Of a stretch of 64,000 nt of DNA, positions 36,883 to 45,898 are shown in pieces. Where the stretch lies: positions 124,001 to 188,000 of the forward strand of contig CAWGXI010000002.1 in the NCBI GenBank assembly GCA_963826515.1, in the 5' to 3' direction. How positions within the stretch are numbered: position 1 is the stretch's first letter; every line of letters begins with the position of its first letter. The DNA is from DATFVJ01 sp963826515 (GTDB taxonomy: Bacteria > Actinomycetota > Actinomycetes > Streptosporangiales > Streptosporangiaceae). The position numbers and the translations under genes were made by a program. Under the pieces are notes generated by a model. It made no database searches. It was not told the DNA's origin and saw only the letters and a list, made by a program, of their open reading frames with translations.

Positions 36883-39158
36883 TCACCGATTATTCCGGCT
36901 GCCCCGTCGGCGCGCGACGTCAGCGCCAGAGGACCTTGCGAGACCAGCGCGCACCGTCGGCTGTCGCATTGTCAGGTTGGGCGGGCCTGAGAAGCTGGGC
37001 AGTGCAACGCACACCGCGTCATGTCCGGGCTCCCCGCAGCCAGAGTTGGCCTCCGCGGTCGCGTGGTGTTTTGGGGAGGCGTTGGCTCTGGTGACGGCGT
37101 GGGCGATCTCGGCGGTGATGTCGGAGCAGTCGAACTCGAGCCGCTCGCCGACGCGGAGGATCTGGCGGATGGCGTCGGCCGGAAGGACACGGGAGATCGC
37201 CTCGAGCTCACGAGACCTGATGGGACGAAGGTCGTCATCTAGTGGTTGGAGTGTCCGGCCGCCGCTGGCCTGAACTATGTGCTCGATAGTCTCGGGTGGC
37301 AGCGTCGAGGCGATCATGGATGCGGCGGCGCGCATCGCCGCAAGCTGGCCTTCGGCGAAGCGGGTTTCCCAACGGTCGATGGCGGCGTCGGTGACCAGAT
37401 CGGCCAGGGGCCTGACACGTTCCCGCAGCACCGCCCGAAGCGCGTCGGGGCCTTCGGTCTGGAGGATCTCCGCTGGGTCACGTCCGGGCGGCAGGACCGC
37501 GGCGTCGAGCTTGGCGGTGACACCGCGGAGCACTGCGTAGGCCTTGATCGCGGCGTTGTGCCCAGCGCGATCGCCGTCGAGCGCGACCAAGACGCCCACC
37601 CGTTCGAGATCGGCCATCCGGTTGAGCGCGGCGGCCTGTTCGCCGGTGAGCGCTGTACCCACGAGAGCGGCTCCGGCTAGCTGGTTCGGGTCGGCGATGC
37701 TGACGGCGATCGCGTCGAACGGGCCCTCGACGATGGCAGGGCGAGCGCCTCGGGCCAGCGCGGCGCGGGCCTCGTGGAGACCGAACAGGACCTCGCCTTT
37801 CGTGTAGAGGCTGGTTCCTGGGCTGTTGAGGTACTTGGGCGTGTCTGCACGCCCGCCGGGGCGCGCACGGCCGATGAACGCGACGGTCTGCCCGTCCTTC
37901 CTTTTGATCGGGAGCATCGCCCGGTCGCGGAAGGTATCGATCAACGTTGCTCGTGATGAGCGGCGGGCCAGGCCGGATGCTTCGATCGCGGCGTCGATGT
38001 GGCCGATTCGGCGTAGGTGATCGAGCAGCGCAGTCCAGGCGGCCGGGGCGTACCCGCTGCGCCACTTGCGTTGCGCGTCGGCGCCGATGCCGCGGCTGGA
38101 GAGATAGCCGGGGACCCAGCTCCCCCGGAGCCCGGCACAGTAGAAGCGTTCGGCGGCGACGTGAATGGCGGCAAGCTCAGCGTGCGGGGCATCCGGCGGC
38201 CCCGGGACGGCCGCGCCGCGTGCACTGGGCTGGGTGGCGGCGGTCCGCGGTGCTCTGTCTGCAGGGCGCCGCCCGGTCAGCTCCGTCTCCGTGGGCTGGG
38301 CGACAGGTTCCGCGCCGGGTTCTGGGGCAGGCGGGGCGGCGGTCAGATGGCGGGTGACAGTGCGCGCAGCCGTTAAGATCCGGTCGGCAATTTCCTCGAC
38401 CGTGGCGGCGGGGCGGGCCCGTTCGTCGTCCCCGGCCCAGCTCGCCACCTGTGGGAACACGATCCCAGACACGTCCAGGCCAAGGGTTGCGCAAGCCACG
38501 AACGCGACCGAGTCGGCTTCGACCTTGTGCGGACCCCGCGGCAGCCCGCGGTGCTGGCGGGCGGCGGGTAGGCCGCCGGGCCGTGCAGCAGCACGTGGGC
38601 GACCTCGTGGGCCAGGGCGCGGACCGCGTCGGCAGGGCCAAGGCCGGGGTGCACCCGGATGCGCCGGTCCGCCCAGGTCGTCGCGCCCGCTCCCCCGCCG
38701 CAGTCGCCGCACCCCGCGCTAAAGCCGTGCGACGCGGCCAGGGCGACCAGCGCGTCCCAGGCTCCGGGCGGCACCTGCCCGGACGGCAGCCGCTCCGCCG
38801 GACCGGCGGGCGGCGGAGTCCCGGTGGTCTGGGAGATGTCCCACACGTAGCTGAGCCGGGGGCCCGGCGCGAGGATCTGGATGCCGCGCTCCCCCTTGCC
38901 GACCTGCCGCCCGGCCGCCTGCCACGCCTCGTATCCGGCGACCATGGTGGCGCCGGGGCGCTGCGCCGCGATCAGCAGGACGGCGGCGAAGTCCTGGCCG
39001 GGCATGCGTGCGGCGGCGCGCAGCCAGCGGGCCCAGTCCTCGCCGGTGCGCAGCGCTCGTACCTCGGCGTCCAGTCGATCTTGCAGCGCGGCGAGCTTGC
39101 GCTCGTGCGGGTTGCCGCGGGTTGTGGGTTCCCGTTCGGGCGGAGGGTGGGCGGTCAT
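36883..39158 (-). pseudogene. ArdC-zincin-Toprim primase fusion protein, one frameshift
   Basis: From ATG 39158 the first frame gives an ArdC-like ssDNA-binding domain (RLDAEVRALRTGEDWARWLR, then AAVLLIAAQRPGATMVAGYE and VGKGERGIQILAP) and a zinc-protease motif AHEVAHVLLHG near residue 190. Near 38540 the frame shifts. The second frame continues KVEADSVAFVACATLGLDVS, then a DnaG-like primase region: TALLDHLRRIG, RDRAMLPIKRKDGQTVAFIG, ARPAIVEGPFDAIAVSIADP (Toprim Glu) and VGVLVALDGDRAGHNAAI (Toprim DxD-like). Joined length is about 755 residues. Such fusions replicate or protect incoming mobile DNA. The DUF2637 gene overlaps its start by ATGA. Confidence 0.75.
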
Positions 39159-40468
39159 GGCGATCCGTCCGGTGGCTGCAGGCCGCAGGCGCTGGCGAGC
39201 CAGCGGAGGCGGTCGTTGGCGATCCGGTGGCCCTGCGCCCGGACACCGCGGGCCAGCGCCGCCTGGGTGAGCCGCACACCGCGGCGTTCGGCCTCAGCGA
39301 TGACGCTCCTGGCCGCGTCGACGAGCTCACCGTCGGGAGTCTGACGGCGCTCGCTGCGCTTTGGCGGCTGGCTGGCAGGGTCGTCTCGGGTGCCGCGGTG
39401 TGGCGCCGGGTGGGCCTGGCGTGTCCGTGGCCCGCCCGGTGGGTGGCCGTTCAGGCTGATCCCTAACGCATGGCTGCGGCGTCCGCCATCCGGGCATGGC
39501 GGCGCCGGAATGGTGGTCAGCGCGGCGATGCTGGCTTCTGAGCTGGCAGCTGCGGAGCCGGATATTGGGGAGGCTTGGGCGCTGTCCCCCGCCTGTGGGC
39601 CGGTGCGATCGGCTGTGGCTAGCGCGGGTGTCAGGGTGAGGACCTGGAGCTGGCGCACGACCTCGGCCGCGACAGCCGGGTCGGCGAAACCCGCCCGCGT
39701 CAATGCGGCGTGTGCCCGCCGCTCGGCCCGCCGGACCCGTCGGCCGGACGCGGCGGCGGGTTCAGGAGCCTGGTCGTGGGCGTGGATCGCCAGGCGCAGC
39801 CGGTACAGCCGCCGGGCGGCGTTGTTGATCCGGACGCGGCGGGTGGCCGCGGCCGCGGGCATCGTCTCGTCGGCAGCCAGGATCAGCTGGACCCGGATCC
39901 GCTCGGCCAGGTGCAGCCAGCGCAGCCCGGCCAGCCGCCGGTCCGCCCGGCCCGCCGTGCGGCGGGTCTCCCGCAGGCTGAACTCGAACAACACCGCCGC
40001 GATGACCGGCATCAGCGCGAACGCCGCCCGTGCCCCCGGACGCTCAGGGGCATGCGCCGCGTTGAACGCGCTCGACGCCGCGACCAGGCCCCAGACCGCC
40101 ACCCGCGGCGCGATCGCCGATTCCGCGCGCGCGGCGCGGCGCAACAGCAGCACCGCGCAAAGCCCGGCGGCGCCATCGAGGGCGAAGAACAATAGATAGG
40201 GCCACGGCCCTCGCAGTCCCATGTTGTCGCGCGCGAACCCGGTCAAGCCCTGCGCGGAGATCCCGGCCGCGACCGCGGCGAACCCAAAGAGCAGACCGTA
40301 TTGGGCAATCGCGGCGGCCACCTCGCGAGCCCGTGCGCGACGTTCCGCCTCAGCTGCCATCGCCAGGCGCCCGAGCCTGCGGACGCCGACGGCCAGCGCC
40401 GCGGCCGCGATGATCACCACGACCACCCGCCACAGCTGCGGCGGAACGTCAACGGCCAGGCCGTTCAT
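39155..40468 (-). CDS. DUF2637-domain membrane protein of a mobile element
   Basis: From ATG 40468 the product has about 437 residues. Hydrophobic helices at the N-terminus (RVVVVIIAAAALAVG, AQYGLLFGFAAVAAGISAQG, PYLLFFALDGAAGLCAVLLL, AFALMPVIAAVLFEFSLRE) match DUF2637 proteins, found on actinomycete plasmids and integrative elements. The C-terminal half is cytoplasmic, Arg/Ala/Pro rich, and ends in a possible helix-turn-helix (GVRLTQAALARGVRAQGHRI). It may couple the membrane with DNA maintenance or transfer (inference). It shares a 4-base overlap with the primase fusion downstream. Confidence 0.8.
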   Translation of the reverse strand: MNGLAVDVPPQLWRVVVVIIAAAALAVGVRRLGRLAMAAEAERRARAREVAAAIAQYGLLFGFAAVAAGISAQGLTGFARDNMGLRGPWPYLLFFALDGAAGLCAVLLLRRAARAESAIAPRVAVWGLVAASSAFNAAHAPERPGARAAFALMPVIAAVLFEFSLRETRRTAGRADRRLAGLRWLHLAERIRVQLILAADETMPAAAATRRVRINNAARRLYRLRLAIHAHDQAPEPAAASGRRVRRAERRAHAALTRAGFADPAVAAEVVRQLQVLTLTPALATADRTGPQAGDSAQASPISGSAAASSEASIAALTTIPAPPCPDGGRRSHALGISLNGHPPGGPRTRQAHPAPHRGTRDDPASQPPKRSERRQTPDGELVDAARSVIAEAERRGVRLTQAALARGVRAQGHRIANDRLRWLASACGLQPPDGSP

Positions 40469-40599
40469 AAGCCGACCAGGGATGTGGTCCCGCACGCGCA
40501 GTCCCAAGTGCCGGCCGTCACGCGGCAGCCGCCGACGTGCCGCCGTTTGTCATGCCGTCGGGCGTTCCTCACACCACGCCCCCCGCGCTGCTATAAACT

Positions 40600-40628
40600 T
40601 GGATACAGTTGTTCGGCTGTGCTGACAA
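40600..40628 (-). promoter_or_regulatory. Promoter candidate for the DUF2637-primase operon
   Basis: On the minus strand TTGTCA (40628-40623) is followed after 17 bases by TATCCA (40605-40600), within an AT-richer divergent region between this operon and the EspR-like gene. An inverted repeat AGTTGT / ACAACT overlaps the -35 area and could be an operator for the divergent regulator. Confidence 0.35.
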
Positions 40629-40750
40629 CTTTAGTTGCACTACTCCAGGATAGACACGGCCAGCAGGAAGATGTCAACCAAAATCTACGGCTACTAGCAG
40701 ATCATCGCTCTAATATGACAACACGAGCATCGACGCGAGGAGGCCTCGGC

Positions 40751-41207
40751 GTGCCAGACGAGACCACCCCAGACGACCCGGCCGCTAAGACGCTCGCCGA
40801 GAAGGTCGACTGGCTCTTCCAGACCGTGCACCCAGCCGGTCGCGGCCCGTACTCCCTCGCCGAGGTAGCGGCCAAGATCGAGGAAGTCGCCGGCGAGAAG
40901 GTCTCCCACACCGCGCTGTGGAAGCTGCGCACCGGCCGCAACGCCAACCCCACCAAACGCCTCATCGAGGCCGTCGCCCGGGTCTTCGGTGTGCCTGCCG
41001 CGTTCTTCTTCGACGACCAGCAGTCCGAACCGCTGAAGGATCAGATCGAACTGCTCACCCTTACTGCGCGATAGCGGCGTCGACCAAGCCCAGCTCCGCG
41101 CCTTCGCCGCGCTCACCCCCGACGGCCGCCAGGCCATCGCCGACCTCATCGCCGCCACCGCCCGCGCCGAAGAGCAGCGACCTAGCCGCCGAACCGACCG
41201 GCATTGA
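40751..41207 (+). pseudogene. EspR-like HTH regulator, frameshifted C-terminus
   Basis: GTG 40751 is preceded by GAGGAGG (40737-40743); an in-frame ATG at 40715 lacks such a site. The N-terminal domain reads TLAEKVDWLFQTVHPAGRGP, then YSLAEVAAKIEEVAGEKVSH, TALWKLRTGRNANPTKRLIE and AVARVFGVPAAFFFDD, matching actinomycete EspR-like XRE regulators. Near 41065 the frame shifts; the other frame gives LLRDSGVDQAQLRAF, the expected C-terminal helix, and ends at TGA 41207. It probably controls the divergent DUF2637-primase operon (inference). Confidence 0.75.
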
Positions 41208-41305
41208 ACGCCGTAGTTCGCATCAAACTCTCTCCATGGCAGACGTTCCGCATAGCGACCAACCGGCGCGCGCCATGCGGCATGAGCGCGCATCCCCGCG
41301 GCTGG

Positions 41306-41397
41306 GCGATCATGAATAAATATGCAACCTGGCTCAGTCCGGCAGGCTTCGACGGATCAAGCTGAACAGGAGATGCGCGCAAATAGCCGCCGTTAGG
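41306..41397 (+). repeat. Dispersed repeat, copy 1 (inverted partner at 57194)
   Basis: About 92 bases match the reverse complement of 57194-57288 at close to four bases in five by eye, ending in both cases with CAAATAGCCGCCGTT. It contains the palindrome-like CATGAATAAATATGCA (41311-41326). Neither copy lies in a supported gene. Confidence 0.7.
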
Positions 41398-41631
41398 GGC
41401 GGCTGTGGGAATTAAGGTTCTGACAGGGCACGGCGATGCGGATCGGGGTGATCTGTGCGCAGGCACGCGTGTGGCTGGCGCTGCTGACGCCGCCCGATTC
41501 TGCCGATGGCAGCGCGCCTGCCAGGCGCTCTGGAAATCTAGCCTGGTGTCGCGATGCGCCCAGGATTGACCAGCATTCCGGGTGAAACCTGTGCCTGTTC
41601 AGCCGGACGGCCGCTCGTTCACGGCATGCCG

Positions 41632-42045
41632 TCAATCTGTGGGCCTGCCTTGGCTAGGCCCGGCGCGCCGGCTCAGTGGTGACCAGGCCAGCAGGACCAG
41701 CACCGCTCGGGCCAGCCCTAGCACAGGTCCCAACGGCAGCGCGAACCCGATCCAGAAGGCGAACTCAACCGGCAGCAGCGCCAGCGCCAGCACGGCGCCC
41801 GCGCGCCGACGGTGCCACAACAACCACCCGGAAACGAGCTCCACCGCGCACACCAGCAGGAACAAGACGAGCAGGGGCACCGTGGTCTCGATCCCGACGT
41901 CCTCGAAGGGCCCCCTGCCGTAGGTCGGGAAGCCCAAGAAGGTCCAGACATCACCGCGATCGGCGAGATACCAAATCGCGTAGATGCAGGGCAGGCCAAA
42001 GCCGAGCCCGGCGGCCCAGGCGAGCGCAGCCGCGGTCCTCATCAT
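41632..42045 (-). CDS. Small four-helix membrane protein
   Basis: About 137 residues from ATG 42045, with a second ATG at 42042; upstream in-frame starts would add a polar leader. Four hydrophobic segments are visible: ALAWAAGLGFGLPCIYAIW, TTVPLLVLFLLVCAVELVSG, AGAVLALALLPVEFAFWIGF and LGLARAVLVLLAW. No family was recognised. The loop between helices 1 and 2 (DRGDVWTFLGFPTYGRGPFE) looks conserved. Confidence 0.7.
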   Translation of the reverse strand: MMRTAAALAWAAGLGFGLPCIYAIWYLADRGDVWTFLGFPTYGRGPFEDVGIETTVPLLVLFLLVCAVELVSGWLLWHRRRAGAVLALALLPVEFAFWIGFALPLGPVLGLARAVLVLLAWSPLSRRAGPSQGRPTD

Positions 42046-42781
42046 GGCCGTGCCCGCCCCGGTTACCCGGACCTGAACGCCCGAGCGCTCAGTGTGCTGG
42101 CCGGACGCCCGATCTGGTGCCCCCCCAGCGCCACCCATGCCTGAACTCATCGGCTCACCCCCCATCCCGGTCACGGGCTTTCCGGCAAACGTACCGCGGC
42201 CTGTGCTGGCCGGTCGCAGCGACTGTGGAGAAGGTGTGGATATTGAGTCCTCTTCACGCCGGGGCCGGGGGCTCCGCGCCGCCGCAACGCCGGGCCGCAC
42301 CAGGCTGCAGGCCGCGATACCAGGGTGCAGAACCGGCTGATCTGGGCGGCATCATTGGGCTGGCTCAGACCGAAATCAGCCCGCGCCGAATCGGCGATCT
42401 GGCCTGCTGCGGAACGCTTGGCCGCTAATTCCAGTGGCTGCTTCGGGTGCCTAAAATCTATAAATGACTATCCAGATGAGCGCATACATATGTGCTGCCG
42501 CGCCGTCCTCTATTCGGCATTACAGTAAGTGAGGTGCTGTCGAGACGCGAGTGACGGTGGTATCTGACGCCATCTTCCACCGATCATCTCGGCCTGCCGT
42601 GGTTGGTCGCACTTCTGTGCTACGTCTGGCGTAGCCTGTTTTCGCGAGTCGGCGGGCGGGGCGTTCTTCTCGCTCGGCCGCTTCTCGCTCGACATGCCTG
42701 CACGGCCCAAGCGCGCTCCGCGTCCGGCTGATCGTCCCGGGGCACGCTCACCGCCCGGTCCTGGCGCGGCGCGGCGCATGG
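42046..42781. other. Intergenic stretch, 736 bp
   Basis: No gene is supported. A GTG-started open frame (42785-42510, minus) overlaps the preceding stop, but its Arg/Pro/Gly-rich translation shows no protein-like pattern. A moderately AT-rich patch lies near 42450-42530. Confidence 0.5.
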
Positions 42782-43102
42782 TCACTCGTAGAACTCTTCG
42801 ACATCCGGCAGGTCTAGGCGGATGACGTAGACGGCGTGGTCGGCGGCGGTCGGGTCGGCCAGGAAGCGGACGCGTTCGCCGGTGCGGATGGTGCGGAAGC
42901 CTTCTGTGACGATGTCGGCGTAGTTGAAGGAGTAGGTCGCGCCCGTTTCGTCGTCGCGGACAAAGTATGTTCCTTGGCGACCGGTTGGCCCGCTGCCGGA
43001 GGGCTGGCGGTCGGTGATGCGTCCGAACCGCTGGCTATGGGCAGGGCTTGCCGGCCGGCTGCGATTGCGGCGGGTGCGACCGCGTCGTGGCGTCGTATTC
43101 AT
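42782..43102 (-). CDS. Small cold-shock/S1-like OB-fold protein, coupled to the STAND NTPase
   Basis: The 106-residue product from ATG 43102 has a basic N-terminal tail (MNTTPRRGRTRRNRSR) and an OB-like C-terminal domain: RFGRITDRQ, GTYFVRDDETGATYSFNYAD, IVTEGFRTIRTGERVRFLAD, then VIRLDLPDVEEFYE. The pattern of a strand followed by F-x-Y-x-D-I resembles cold-shock-like nucleic-acid-binding domains. Its start overlaps the stop of the NACHT gene by ATGA, so both are probably made together. It might sense or bind RNA (inference). Confidence 0.65.
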   Translation of the reverse strand: MNTTPRRGRTRRNRSRPASPAHSQRFGRITDRQPSGSGPTGRQGTYFVRDDETGATYSFNYADIVTEGFRTIRTGERVRFLADPTAADHAVYVIRLDLPDVEEFYE

Positions 43103-45525
43103 GCGAGGTCCTCTACGCATCGGAAACCGACGGCGTTACTGGCGCCGCGGCGGCGGTAGGTCCCCTTGGAAGAGGCCTGCACCGCGCGGTAGGGGTTGTC
43201 GAAGGAACCGCCGCAGATAACGGCCTCGTTCCGATCCTCTAGCACGGTTCCAGTGAGCTCCCAGACGTTCCCGACCATCTCCCTGATCCCGAACGGCGAG
43301 CGGTTGCCGGGGTATGAGTCGACGGCGCGCGGCAGTGCGTCCCTCAGCCGGCCTCGGTCAAGCTCAGCCCGCCATGCCTCGTAGGTGATCAAAGATCGAT
43401 CAGTCCAGGAGTCGGCGCAGTTGACGACCGATATGTCGACCTCGTCGCCCCAGGGGAACAGACGCCCGTCGTGGCCCCGGGCGGCGGCCTCCCATTCCAG
43501 CGACGTGGGTAGCCGCTTGCCCTCGAATCGGGCGAACGCGTACCCGCTCCACCAGTTGATCGCGATCGCCGGATGGTACTCGTAGGCGGGGTCGTCGTAG
43601 TAGCCCGGGACGCGCAGCCGCTCGTGCCACGGCTGGTGGGCGAATCCGGACGGCATCGCCGGATGGTCCCATTGCCCCGACCCGTGGCGGGCAACGGCTT
43701 CCAGGAAGCGCTTGTACCGTGCAACCGTTACGGGGAATTGGTCGAATTTCACCGGCCGCTCGACGCGGCGCAGCATCAGGTGGTGTCCGGGTCCGACCAC
43801 GTAAACGCCTGCGGGCAGGAAGCAATCATCGGTTCCAGCCACATTCGAACGGCGGCACAGGAACTCGCGGACCTGCTCGGTCAGGCGCGGGCGCGCGGCG
43901 GCCTCCATGGCCGCATCACGAGCAACGGGGTCGCGCAGGAACACCGCCGCAAGCAGCTCCTGGTAGGCGGCATGCCGGAACGCCAACGTGGCGACAACCC
44001 CACCGGCTGAATCAGCGGGCCGGAATAACGACCTGAGCCGGAAGCTGTCGAAGCCGAGATGGCCACCTTCGAACACCGAGATGCCGAATTCGTTGACCAG
44101 CTCGACCAGAGTGAAGGTGGTGACACCCTGCAGGAAGGCCAGTCCGAAGAAGGCCACGGCTCGCGGCAGCATCGCCGGATTCACGACCTGGGTGATGTGC
44201 GTCCACAGCAGGCTGCCTAGATCACCCTGGTGGGCCGCCCCGACCTCGGCGGCGACGCGCACCACCAGCGGTGAACCCCCAGCCGTCTCTTCCAGCAAAA
44301 GCACAGAAAACCGGGGTACCTTGAGCGGGTCGACTCCTTGGGCGTGCAGTTGCTGCACCAGCTTCTCTGGCATCAGGCTGGTGCCATCCAGGAGCCGGCG
44401 GACCTCTGGCGAGTCTTCGAGGAACGACACCCGCGAGGTGGTAACCACGGCCGATTCCGCCGACAGCACCTGCGCCAGATCCCCGAACAGTTCCAGGAAC
44501 CCCGCCTGGGTCATCTCCGTCACGGCCTCATCGATGCCGTCCAGAGCGCACAGCACCGAGCCTGCCCTGGCGAAGTAATGGAAGACCGGGAAGACATACG
44601 ACCTCTCCACCGCCATGAACGGCGCAAGCGTGCGGGCGATAAATTCGGCGAACGGCTCGTCGCGGCGCTTGAGGCTCATATCGAAGAAGAACCGGTACCG
44701 CCGCGCTGCGGCGCCGGGAGCCGCCGCGACGAGGCGTTTGAGCAGCGTCGTCTTGCCGCTGCCCGGCCGGCCCACGATGAGCAGGTTCCCGCCGCTCGCC
44801 GCCAATTCCTCGAGCAGCTGCGACGCGGTGCCGGCCTTGGCGATCCGCATCTGGCCCGAACGCTCGTCGGTGGTCAGCACATCACCCGACACCGGGACAT
44901 CCACCGCATCCGAGCTGGTACTGCCGGGAGGGGACAGGCCAGCGGGACTCGGGTACAGAGCGATAACCTCGGCCAGGTGCCGGTCCACGTCGACGAACGC
45001 GTCCATGAAGTGGTCGTAGGTCACCACCCGGCAGTCCTCACGCAGCGGTTCGGGAACCTGGCCGCCGCTTTCTTCCTCCAGGATCAGGAACCGGGTCAGC
45101 TTCGGCAGCTGGGTCTGCAGCAACTGCCCGTCCGTGGCCGCGAGCACCTGGGCGACCTCGGCAGCGTCCTTGCTGAGCAACAGCTCGACGTACTCGCTGC
45201 GCAGCCCGCGCTCGCGCAGCCATAGCTGGTAGACGGTGTGGTGGGATAACTCGAACCGTTTGACCCGCCGGTAATCGAGCGTCACATACAGCCCGGCGAG
45301 GAACTCCGCCTTGGCGGCGACGGCCGGGGCGAGCTTGGGCACCTGCCCGGTGAGCGCCCCGCTGCCGGTGCTGGTGAACCAGACCAGCACATCCAGGAGC
45401 CGCCGCACCGCGGTCAGCCCGTCCTCGTCAGCGATCTGAAACCCTTCATGGCTGGAGCGGTTGCGTAGCCGCTGAATGTCGCGCAGGGCCTCGATCACAA
45501 CATGGCTGCGGATATAGGTCGGCAT
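43099..45525 (-). CDS. STAND NTPase: HEPN-like N-terminus, NACHT, FGE-sulfatase-fold C-terminus
   Basis: From ATG 45525 there are 808 residues. The N-terminus contains RNRSSH at 21-26, the RN-x3-H motif of HEPN RNases. After a helical region comes NACHT-type NTPase sequence: Walker A GRPGSGKTT (252-260), Walker B SVLCALDGIDE (near 325) and VVTTSRVSFL. A winged-helix/helical stretch follows. The last 240 residues are an FGE-sulfatase fold: DQFPVTVARYKRFLEAV, WWSGYAFARFEGKRLPTSLE, WEAAARGHDGRLFPWGDEVD, MVGNVWELTG, CGGSFDNPYRA and AVGFRCVED. The paired catalytic cysteines of true formylglycine enzymes are absent, so this fold likely binds a ligand. The architecture matches signal-sensing bacterial immune NTPases (inference). 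The preceding region 45526-45702 looks like its displaced first 60 residues. Confidence 0.85.
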   Translation of the reverse strand: MPTYIRSHVVIEALRDIQRLRNRSSHEGFQIADEDGLTAVRRLLDVLVWFTSTGSGALTGQVPKLAPAVAAKAEFLAGLYVTLDYRRVKRFELSHHTVYQLWLRERGLRSEYVELLLSKDAAEVAQVLAATDGQLLQTQLPKLTRFLILEEESGGQVPEPLREDCRVVTYDHFMDAFVDVDRHLAEVIALYPSPAGLSPPGSTSSDAVDVPVSGDVLTTDERSGQMRIAKAGTASQLLEELAASGGNLLIVGRPGSGKTTLLKRLVAAAPGAAARRYRFFFDMSLKRRDEPFAEFIARTLAPFMAVERSYVFPVFHYFARAGSVLCALDGIDEAVTEMTQAGFLELFGDLAQVLSAESAVVTTSRVSFLEDSPEVRRLLDGTSLMPEKLVQQLHAQGVDPLKVPRFSVLLLEETAGGSPLVVRVAAEVGAAHQGDLGSLLWTHITQVVNPAMLPRAVAFFGLAFLQGVTTFTLVELVNEFGISVFEGGHLGFDSFRLRSLFRPADSAGGVVATLAFRHAAYQELLAAVFLRDPVARDAAMEAAARPRLTEQVREFLCRRSNVAGTDDCFLPAGVYVVGPGHHLMLRRVERPVKFDQFPVTVARYKRFLEAVARHGSGQWDHPAMPSGFAHQPWHERLRVPGYYDDPAYEYHPAIAINWWSGYAFARFEGKRLPTSLEWEAAARGHDGRLFPWGDEVDISVVNCADSWTDRSLITYEAWRAELDRGRLRDALPRAVDSYPGNRSPFGIREMVGNVWELTGTVLEDRNEAVICGGSFDNPYRAVQASSKGTYRRRGASNAVGFRCVEDLA

Positions 45526-45702
45526 CCGGCGATCAAGTCCTTGAGCGTCTTACCGGCCGGGGTCCCGGGCACGTTGTGGTAACGCCACAACTGCTTGAGC
45601 AGCCGCTCGGTGATCTTCCCGACCCAGGTAGCGGGCGATCCGCGCATGATCGTCTAACTCGGCCTTCAAGCGCTCCAGCCGCGTATCCAGTTGTGTGCTC
45701 AC
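45526..45702 (-). pseudogene. Probable true 5' end of the STAND NTPase gene, out of frame
   Basis: From GTG 45702, overlapping the upstream stop by GTGA, the minus strand reads MSTQLDTRLERLKAELDDHA, then RIARYLG; one frame over, VGKITERLLKQLWRYHNVPG and PAGKTLKDLIAG lead directly to the MPTYIR start at 45525. Together this is the helical beginning expected of HEPN-like domains. Two compensating shifts, near 45640 and 45530, return to the original frame. Either sequencing indels or two real mutations separate these pieces. Confidence 0.55.
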
Positions 45703-45896
45703 GTCTTCTTCCCCAGAACGAACGCGAATGTGTCGGTGAACTCGATCCGGTCACCGGGATGATCGCGGCGGATCTCGTCCACTCCCGCCTCCAGCTCGGC
45801 GTCGCTGAACGCCGACAGCAGGGACATGTACCGGTCCCGCACCATCTGCAAATACCGTTCGGCCGCAAACGCCAACGGGAAGGGCTCGCCGATCAC
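45699..45896 (-). pseudogene. Class I methyltransferase, C-terminal fragment
   Basis: The 65-residue frame FPLAFAAERYLQMVRDRYMS, LLSAFSDAELEAGVDEIRRD, then DRIEFTDTFAFVLGKK resembles the end of SAM-dependent methyltransferases of the UbiE/ArsM-like type. The matching middle part lies on the opposite strand right next to it (45899-46275). Its stop overlaps the GTG of the STAND NTPase leader, so the methyltransferase was probably the first gene of that operon. Confidence 0.65.
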
Positions 45897-45898
45897 GC

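Noticed and set aside
42510..42785. Third gene of the NTPase operon, GTGA-coupled to the cold-shock-like gene
   Set aside because: Despite the overlap, the translation is low-complexity Arg/Pro/Gly without predicted fold features; not supported as a gene.
43099..45702. Diversity-generating retroelement target protein (FGE/C-type lectin fold)
   Set aside because: No reverse transcriptase or template repeat lies nearby; the only RT sequence (946-1158) is a distant group II maturase relic.
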